From Roseibium suaedae (lineage in GTDB: Bacteria > Pseudomonadota > Alphaproteobacteria > Rhizobiales > Stappiaceae): 64,000 nt of DNA. Every line of letters starts with the position of its first letter. The stretch's first letter is position 1. The notes beneath the pieces are model-generated. The model had not been told where the DNA came from. It saw nothing but the letters and a program-made list of their open reading frames with translations, and did not search any database. The DNA lies in the NCBI RefSeq assembly GCF_900142725.1, contig NZ_FRBW01000005.1, positions 1 to 64,000 on the forward strand. The letters run 5' to 3'. The translations under genes and the position numbers were made by a program. Of the stretch, positions 17,927 to 26,100 are shown one piece after another.

Positions 17927-20099
17927 TCCCGCTCTGAATTCCCCATAGCTTGGAATAGCGACCGCCCGCCTTTACCAGAACCTCATGAGAACCGTCTTCG
18001 ACGATCCTCCCATTTTCGATGGTCAATATCCGGTCGGCATGGCGGACGGCAGACAGCCGGTGCGCAATGATCAACACCGTACGGCCGCGGCAGATCTGCT
18101 TCATATTCTGCTGGATGACGTGCTCGGATTCATAGTCGAGCGCGCTGGTGGCTTCGTCGAAGATGAGAATGCGCGGATTCCCAACCAGCGCCCGCGCAAT
18201 CGCAATCCGCTGCCGCTGCCCCCCGGACAGGTTCGTGCCGCGCTCGCCGACATGCGTGTCGTATCCTTCAGAAAGCTCTGAAATGAACTCGTCCGCACCG
18301 GCCATCTTGGCCGCTGCAATCACCCGCTCCAGCGGCATGCCGGGATCGGCCAGGGCGATATTTTCACGGATAGAACGGTTGAAGAGGAGGTTCTCCTGCA
18401 ACACCACCCCAACCTGCTGTCTCAGCCAGTTCGCATCCACGGCGGAGATGTCGACACCATCGATCAAGACTCGGCCCGCAATTGGCACGTACATACGTTG
18501 CACCAGCTTCGCAAGCGTCGACTTTCCCGACCCCGACGGGCCGACAATCCCGACCAATTGTCCCGCAGGGACCTCGATGTCGACACCGCTGAGGACATCC
18601 TTCAGATGCGGCTGATATCGGAACCGGACATGGTCGAAACGAATGCGCCCCTCGATACGTTTCAGCGTTGCGCGGTTGGGATTATACTGGGGTTCAACAG
18701 GCCTGTTTAGGATATCTCCAAGCCTGTCAATCGATATCCGGGCCTGCTGAAAATCGTTCCAGAGCTGGGCCAGCCTGAGGATTGGACCGGTAACCCGCGC
18801 CGACAACATATTGAACGCAACAAGTTCACCGACAGACAGATTGCCGTTCACAACCGCCATGGCACCGAAATAGAGCGTTGCTGCCATGGTTAGCTTGTTA
18901 ATCAGCTGAGTGGACTGGCCCGCGATATTGCCGAGACTGGTCGTCTTGAAGGACGCTCCGACATAGGCCGCCAGTTGCTCCTCCCACCGGCGTTGCGCCT
19001 GCGGCTCCACGGCCAGTGCCTTCAGCGTTTCCACCCCGGTGATACTTTCCACCAGGAACGCCTGATTTTGTGCGCCTTGTCTGAATTTTTCCTCCAGCCG
19101 GGCGCGCAACACCGGCGTAACGATCACGGCAAGCAGCACATAGAACGGTATCGAGGCGAGGACGATCAGCGTCAGGAACGGGCTGAAGTGCCACATCACA
19201 GCGAAGAAGACGCAGGTGAACAACAGATCGATCACCAGCGTCAGGCCCGAACCGGTTATGAAGTCGCGGATATTCTCAAGCTCGCGAACGCGTGCAACAG
19301 ACTCCCCCACCTGCCGGGCTTCGAAATAGGCGAGAGGCAGTCCGAGCAGATGCCGGTAGAGCCGGGCCCCCAGCTCGACATCGACCCGGTTCGTGGTATG
19401 GGCAAAGACATAGGTCCTAAGGCCGCTCAGAACGACCTCAAAGATGGAAACAGCGACCAGCGCCACGATCAGGACATCCAGCGTCGTCAGGCCGCGATGA
19501 ACAAGAACCTTGTCGATGATCACCTGAAAGAACAATGGCGTCACGAGCGCGGCGACCTGCAGGAAGAACGAGGCCAGCAGAACTTCGGCGAACAGTCTGC
19601 GATATTTCAGAAGTGCCGGGATGAACCATGAAATATCGAACTTCGAACCTTCACCCAGGAATTTAGCCCGTTTTGCAATCAGAATCAGGCGCTTGCTCCA
19701 GCGTGCCTCAAACGCAACGCGGTCGAGTTCCTGCACACCTTCGGCCTGAGGGTCCTGGATGAGGACGACGTCATCCTTTGCTCCGGCCAGAATGACGAAG
19801 CTGCCGTCCTTCATCTCGGCCAGCGCCGGCAAAGGGGTCGACTGCAGCCGCGTCCAGTTGCTAGCGATCAGCCGGGATTTCAGCTGCAGCCGTCTGGCAG
19901 CACGCACGAGCGTCTCCGCCGACATCACCCTGCCCGGCTCCGCAAACTGGTGCCGCAACTGCTGGGTATCTCCTGGCAGGCCTAAGAAGCGCAGGACTCT
20001 GACGAGGCAGACCGCACCGCTATCGCGCCCTGCAGCATCCTCAGGCCCGGCTTGCGCGGAAGCCTCTCGATCATCTTCCACGTTTTCTCGCCTCACCAT
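17907..20099 (-). CDS. Type I secretion ABC exporter with degenerate C39-like domain
   Basis: A 730-aa ABC exporter of RtxB/HlyB type. Residues about 10-135 form a C39 peptidase-like domain, but the catalytic Cys position is Ser (RDSGAVCL where proteases have DCGxAC), so it is a substrate-docking domain rather than a protease. Six membrane helices follow, then a nucleotide-binding domain with [40 protein letters not shown] and IIAHRLSA. The frame opens at 20147, overlapping the giant gene; ATG 20099 has AGGGAG 8 bases upstream and lies just past the giant gene's stop, so I prefer it. It pumps the RTX protein encoded immediately upstream. Only one ABC gene is present, whereas Vibrio MARTX systems have two. 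Confidence 0.88.
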   Translation of the reverse strand: MVRRENVEDDREASAQAGPEDAAGRDSGAVCLVRVLRFLGLPGDTQQLRHQFAEPGRVMSAETLVRAARRLQLKSRLIASNWTRLQSTPLPALAEMKDGSFVILAGAKDDVVLIQDPQAEGVQELDRVAFEARWSKRLILIAKRAKFLGEGSKFDISWFIPALLKYRRLFAEVLLASFFLQVAALVTPLFFQVIIDKVLVHRGLTTLDVLIVALVAVSIFEVVLSGLRTYVFAHTTNRVDVELGARLYRHLLGLPLAYFEARQVGESVARVRELENIRDFITGSGLTLVIDLLFTCVFFAVMWHFSPFLTLIVLASIPFYVLLAVIVTPVLRARLEEKFRQGAQNQAFLVESITGVETLKALAVEPQAQRRWEEQLAAYVGASFKTTSLGNIAGQSTQLINKLTMAATLYFGAMAVVNGNLSVGELVAFNMLSARVTGPILRLAQLWNDFQQARISIDRLGDILNRPVEPQYNPNRATLKRIEGRIRFDHVRFRYQPHLKDVLSGVDIEVPAGQLVGIVGPSGSGKSTLAKLVQRMYVPIAGRVLIDGVDISAVDANWLRQQVGVVLQENLLFNRSIRENIALADPGMPLERVIAAAKMAGADEFISELSEGYDTHVGERGTNLSGGQRQRIAIARALVGNPRILIFDEATSALDYESEHVIQQNMKQICRGRTVLIIAHRLSAVRHADRILTIENGRIVEDGSHEVLVKAGGRYSKLWGIQSGNAVDAA

Positions 20100-20116
20100 C
20101 ACCATTCTCCCTGGCA

Positions 20117-23100
20117 CTATGCGGCCAAGCTCGGGGAGCCTACCCATGCGGCCAAAGCGTTCTGGATGGACACGTCGCTCTGAAGTGCATCGCGGCGCTG
20201 GTCATCCGAGACGCCGTTCGTCACATCCCAGGCAGCCATGGCATCAACCAGCTGTTGCACAGAGCCTTGATCCAGCGCGAGGTCTCCAACCTTGAAACTA
20301 TCGACCCTGGAGGCGCCGGTAGCCTCTTCGGCGAACCAGTTCTCGACCCAAACGTCGGCGTAGTCTGTCGAATCTCCGCCAAGAAGACTGACCAAAAGAT
20401 CATCCCCGTTTTGCGAGAACCAGATCTGATCGTGATCAACCTCCTCAAGAACCACCTGATCATGGTCGCCAGCCTGGTTGCCGCTGTCCGAGATGACTGC
20501 GTCCCCATCCGTGCGTGCAATGACATACGTGTCACTGCCGGTTCCACCGTCGAGGCTGTTGGTTCCGTCTCCGCCATAAAGCGTGTCATTGCCCGCTCCG
20601 CCGTAGATTTCGTCATCACCTCCGCCTCCCCGCAGCACATCGTCGCCACCGCCGCCCGCGAGAAGATTGGCCTCACCGTTACCGGTGAGATGATCCGCGA
20701 AGTCGGTCCCTACAACATTCTCGATGCTATTGAGCGTATCCTCACCGCCAGCACCCGTCGCAATACCGCTGGCAAGATCAACTGTCACGGCGCCTTTGAT
20801 ATCGCCGTAATGTGCAGTGTCGCTGCCATCGCCGCCGTTGAGCCTGTCGTCACCGACGCCTCCGAAAAGGATATCGCTGCCATCGCCACCGCTGAGCGTG
20901 TCGTTGCCGGCGAACCCTTCGAGCGTATCGCTGTTGAGCGTACCCGTGATGACGTTGGCGTCGCTATCGCCGGCGATCATCAGGCCGCTGTTCTGGGCAA
21001 GCTTGAAATCTTCGAGATTTTCACCCTGCTTGACGACGGAGTTCCACTGTTGCGCCCAGACCTTGGCCCACTTTTCCGCCCCGGTCCCCTCCGTCAACTT
21101 TCCGTAGGCATTGAGCAACGCATTGACACCGTCCCGCGTCAGGTAGCTGTAGTTCGAGAAGCTATGGGTCGAGAACGTGTGGATTGCCTGGATACTTTCT
21201 CCCCCCTCATCCTGCTTCGCCTTGGCATCCGCTTCTTCCGCGACATATTCGGACAGCCATTTCGACAGGATATTCGTGTCAAATTTCTCGTCCCAGACCG
21301 ACAGGACGATCTGTGCTGCCTGGTCACCGCCAGGCCGGAAATAGTCCTCGACGGTCACGCTGTTGAGCTCACCCTCCGCAAGCGGCGCGGTGCCATCTTC
21401 GAAGTTCAGGTGATCCGGCATATAGATCCTCAGATCGTAGCCGCTCCTTTCGAACTGAACGGGGGTATCCTTGATGGACCCGCTATAGTCCGCCACACCG
21501 ATCCGTTCCCCCAGAACAACCAGGTCTTCCGTTTCATCGCCAAAGCCAAGCTTAGTCCCGCCGGCTTCCTGGATGACGCCGTCCTTGACACCATAGCCAA
21601 CAATGAAGTGATCCCGGTCCTTGGAGCCTCCAAAACCGCCCCAGGCAACCGCGTCCTTGCCGCGCAGGATGATGGTATCCTTGCTACGGTTGTCGAGGCC
21701 CTGCTGGTTAAGGTCGAAACGGTCATCGCCCAGGAGGTCGCCTCCCTCGCTGTCGCGGCTGAAGGATATGTAATCGTCCTGGATATTGCCGACGATCTTG
21801 CCGCCACCGGATTCAACGAAGCCTTTCACCCCCGGCGAGAAAGTGATGGACGCCGGTCCGAAGTTATAGATAAGGCTTCGGTCCCCTTCGGAACCAACGA
21901 TGTAGTAGTTGTTCTCCGCACCGAACGCGAAGACGATGTTGTCACCAGCCAGATAGATCGAATTCTTGTTGCCGTAAACGATGCCGAAATTGAAGCCATC
22001 GCCCATGCGCATCTTGGTTTTGTCGCCGAAAGCAAAAACGAAGTCATTTCCGCGTCCGGTCCGGATATCGTTCTTGTCTCCGATGGCGATGATCGAATTG
22101 TTGCCTTGAATATCATGAATGACGTTCTGGACACCAAGCGCAAAGTTCCAGTCATCGCCCTCGTTGCCGGCAAGATAGGAGTAGGCGCCAATGCTAAACA
22201 GCATGTCATCGCCCGATCCCCCGAAAAGCTTTCCGACTTCCCCAACGGAGGCCATGATGTCATCACCCTCGCCGCCGAACTGAAAGTTCGCCATACCGAG
22301 AGCGACCATGATATCGCCGTCATCCTTCATCGGCTTGATATTCTGGAAGAAAGTTCCAACGTTATCGATTGCGCCGCCTTCGCCAACTGCTGCAATATCT
22401 GCAAAGTTAGCGAAAAGACTGAACATCGATTTGAAATTCGGAACACTTGAGATGGCCGGAATTCCCGACGCACTACCCCAAGAAAGCGGACCAGACGTCT
22501 CCGAATTATTCATAGCGAAGTCATCTATCACTTGCTCGGGATTACTGTTCAAGATCGTTTCCGAGCCCGTGTTTGACAAACTGGTCGCAAAGTCGAAAAC
22601 ACCTGCTCCAACTTGATCGCCAAGCAAGTCTCCCAGCTGTGCAAAATTGAAAATACTCGACGGTATTGTCGCTTCCACCCAGAAAATCCGGACGAAATAC
22701 GAGTAAAACTGTCGTGCATCGAAGTCTGTGGTGAGCTGGCCATCCTCGTCATAGGTCGTCCCGAACATCGAGCCGAAGGAATCGTAAGGGATCGTGCCGC
22801 CGATGTCGCCGAAGGTCTGCAGGTAGCCCACGAGGCCGGAAATGCCCCTGGCAGCGGACTTTGCACGCGACGTGCCGCTCTCAGTGGTGAACATGCCGAG
22901 AAATTCGTTGAACGAGATTGCCTGCCCATTCGCGGGCATGAAGGATGCCAGCGAAGCATCGAACAGGCTGGTCCAGTAGTCGCCAAACACAAGGTTTCCA
23001 CCACCGACGGTAAGGATGAAATCGGAGCCGCCGCCAGCATGGATGATGTTGCCGCCGCTTTCCGCAGCCTCTTGCACCGCTCCCCACATAAGCATGGTGT

Positions 23101-26100
23101 GCTGCTTGATTTCGCCTGCGCTATCAATGGCATCATTTGCATTGGACGTAAGCTGCGTGGAAAGAGTACTTACAGTCGGCTGCCCGTTACTATCGAATTT
23201 CTGCTTGACGTTCTTCCCGCGAAGGCTCCCACCGACGGTATCGAGCAAATCGAATATCTTGTTGACCTGCGTCTTCGAACGCTTCTGGAACTGGTTCGCG
23301 GGCTTGGTTCTGATGCTCCCATCCGCATTGGTTTTCGGATTACCCTGATCATCCAAAACGGGTTTTTGCTGAATATTACCCTGGAACGAGAACCCCAAAA
23401 GAGAGTTCGATATGAATTGAAATGGCCCCTTGATGCCCTTCTTCGGATCCTGACTCGAAGAGAAGGGGAGCCCCATTTCACTCACAAGCTTCGAGTAAAC
23501 CTGATCGTTGTCCTTCAATAAACCGTTGCTATCCCGCTTTCCGGCAGATTGATTACCTACACGCCCAAGCGCGTCGGACAAATACATACTAGCGTAGCTG
23601 AAATTATCTGAAAGAATTCCGGAAATACCTGAACTCTCACCTGTTTCAGATTTTCTGTTTTTTGCAAATGCCAGGAAAGTGTCATTCGACGTGCCGTAGT
23701 CGACCGAAACATTGTAATATCCGTACAGGACCTTGAGGCCGCCGAATTCCTCTTGATCGTTCCTTGTGCCGTTGGCATCAGGAATTGACGAGCTACCGAC
23801 CCGGACGGACAGATTGCCGTTGCCGAGCATTACCTTGTAGTCGGCACCATGACCCACTTTTACGGAAACATTCAGATCGCCGTACATCCCGCCGATACTG
23901 ATGCCATCCCCGATCTTGATCGAAGTATTCAAGGCGCCATACATGACCTGCAGGCTCTTGGTTGACCGGTCCGCCCGGTTGACCTTGCTCGGATCAGAGT
24001 AAGGATTGCCGTAGACGTCGCCACCGGCAAAGATCGAGTCCTTATTGACCTCGATCACTGTATTGAAGTTGCCAAGCGCGAAGTTGACGACATCCCACCC
24101 GCCGTCCGCATCTTGCCCGGCAACTGCGTCAGGATCGCCATGTCCGATCTTGATGACAAAGTTCATGTCGCCGAGTTGAGCCGTGACCGTATTGCCATCG
24201 CCAACCTGCACCAGAACATTGAACGTAGATCCGGACATCAGCTTCTCGACCATCTCGCTGACATCGTCAGGTAGCTTATCGACCACCTTTCCAAAGGGGG
24301 ACGGGCCAAGATCATCATCGAAATCTTTTTGCCCAGGGGCTACCTGCGCAAAATAGACATCCCCATTACCAACCTTGACAGTGACGTTCGCAGCAACCTC
24401 CTTGATCTCGGAAAACAGGTCACTGCCGCCGAGGGCTTGCAGGTTATTACTCGTAGTATTGAACGCAGCACCGACGTTTTGCTCCGAAACTCCGTTCAAA
24501 GCCCCCAATGCCACATCGGAAAGCGCGATGCCGCGGAGTGGCCAATCAAAAAGCCTATTCTGTTTTTCTGGCTTCTCATCAGAAGCGAGGCCCATCCCGA
24601 AAAATTGCTTTAACCGGATCAAGCTATCGCTCGAGTTGTTTCCGCCCGTATTCTTCTCAGATGGCAGGAAGAACTTGGCCGGCGCGCCGGTGATATAATC
24701 TAGACTCTTGTCCAGATCTTTCTCTTTCTGGGAAGACCCGGTCTTGTTCGTTTTCTGAGAAGCGAATGCCCCCCCAACCAGCAATCCGTCGCCAACGTGA
24801 ACCACAAGGTTTCCCTGCCCGGCAAGCAGCGCAACCATGTCGCCATCGCCAACCTTGGTCGCAACGTTCAAAGTCCCCATGGCGGCCATGACCGTTGTGC
24901 CGTCGCCGATATGTGTGGAGATATTCAAGGTGCCATAGGACACCATGACGGTCGCCCCGGGCACACCATCGCTCACATGGCTGTTGCCTACCTTGGTGGT
25001 GACATTGGCCTTCCCGTGCAGAAGGGAGACGAAGACGCCGTCTCCTACCTGTGTCACCGCATTGACCACGGAGTTGACACCGATCACGAAGACCGTGCCA
25101 TCCCCAACCTTGGTTGCCACATTGAGCTTGCCGCCCATGACGGCGACGAACGCCGAGTCCCCGGCTTCGTTGACCGCGGTCAAGACGTTGGCCTGCCCGG
25201 CCATGACGGTGGCGACATCACCGGAGCCCACTTTCGTCACGACATTGAGCTTGCCCAGGAACATGCCCCAGAGAACCCCGTCCCCGACGACGGTAAGGAC
25301 GTTCAAATTGCCAGCCATGATGGCGCCCGTGCCACCATCGCCGACCTGGGTCGCAACGTTGTACAGACCACCCATGATAAACTGGCTGTAGCCGTCGCCG
25401 GCCTTCGTTGCGACGTTCAACTGGCCGAGCATGACGAAGATCGCCCTGCCGTCACCAACAGCAGTTGCGACGTTATAACGGCCTGCCATCACCGCATAAA
25501 AATCACCCCAGCCATCCTTGACCGCAACGTTGGCAACGCCCAGTTGAACGACAGCATCCCAGGCGCCATTGCCCATAAAAGCAATGTTCGCGAGACCGCC
25601 CATGATGGCGAGGTCCTTGCCGTCACCGCCCTCGAAATAATTGGCAGCGCTAAGCATGAAGGCCCAATCGTTGCCATCGCCTGCGCGAATGATATTCGCG
25701 CCCAAACCGAGAGCAATGATCCCGTCATCGCCGGCACCGCTGTTGATGTAATTTCCGCCGAGACCAAGCGCGGAAATCATATCATTTTCGGCTCCGGTTT
25801 TTATGATGTTATACGCGCCGGCCGCTATTACCCCGTTGTCATAATTCTTGCCCAGCGTATCGAAGATACTGCCCCCACCGGCACCAAACTTTGAGCTGCC
25901 GCTCTTAAGCTCTTCCTCTGCCGCCTTGGCAGCCTCATCCTCGTCGACATCCTCATCAGCATCACCGTTGGATGCAGATGCCTGCGCCTGCATTTTGGCG
26001 TAGTCGTCTTCGCTCATGCCGCCGGATGCCGTGCCGCCTCCGTAACCAGCCAGGAGCGCATCCATATCGGACATCATTGCTGCCTGCTTGGCTTCGCCGA

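Noticed and set aside
20255..22450. A 731-codon open frame on the forward strand opposite the MARTX-like gene
   Set aside because: It is the antisense shadow of GC-rich repeats; the composition is Val/Ile/Ala-rich without any domain, and the reverse frame has clear repeat structure and operon context.
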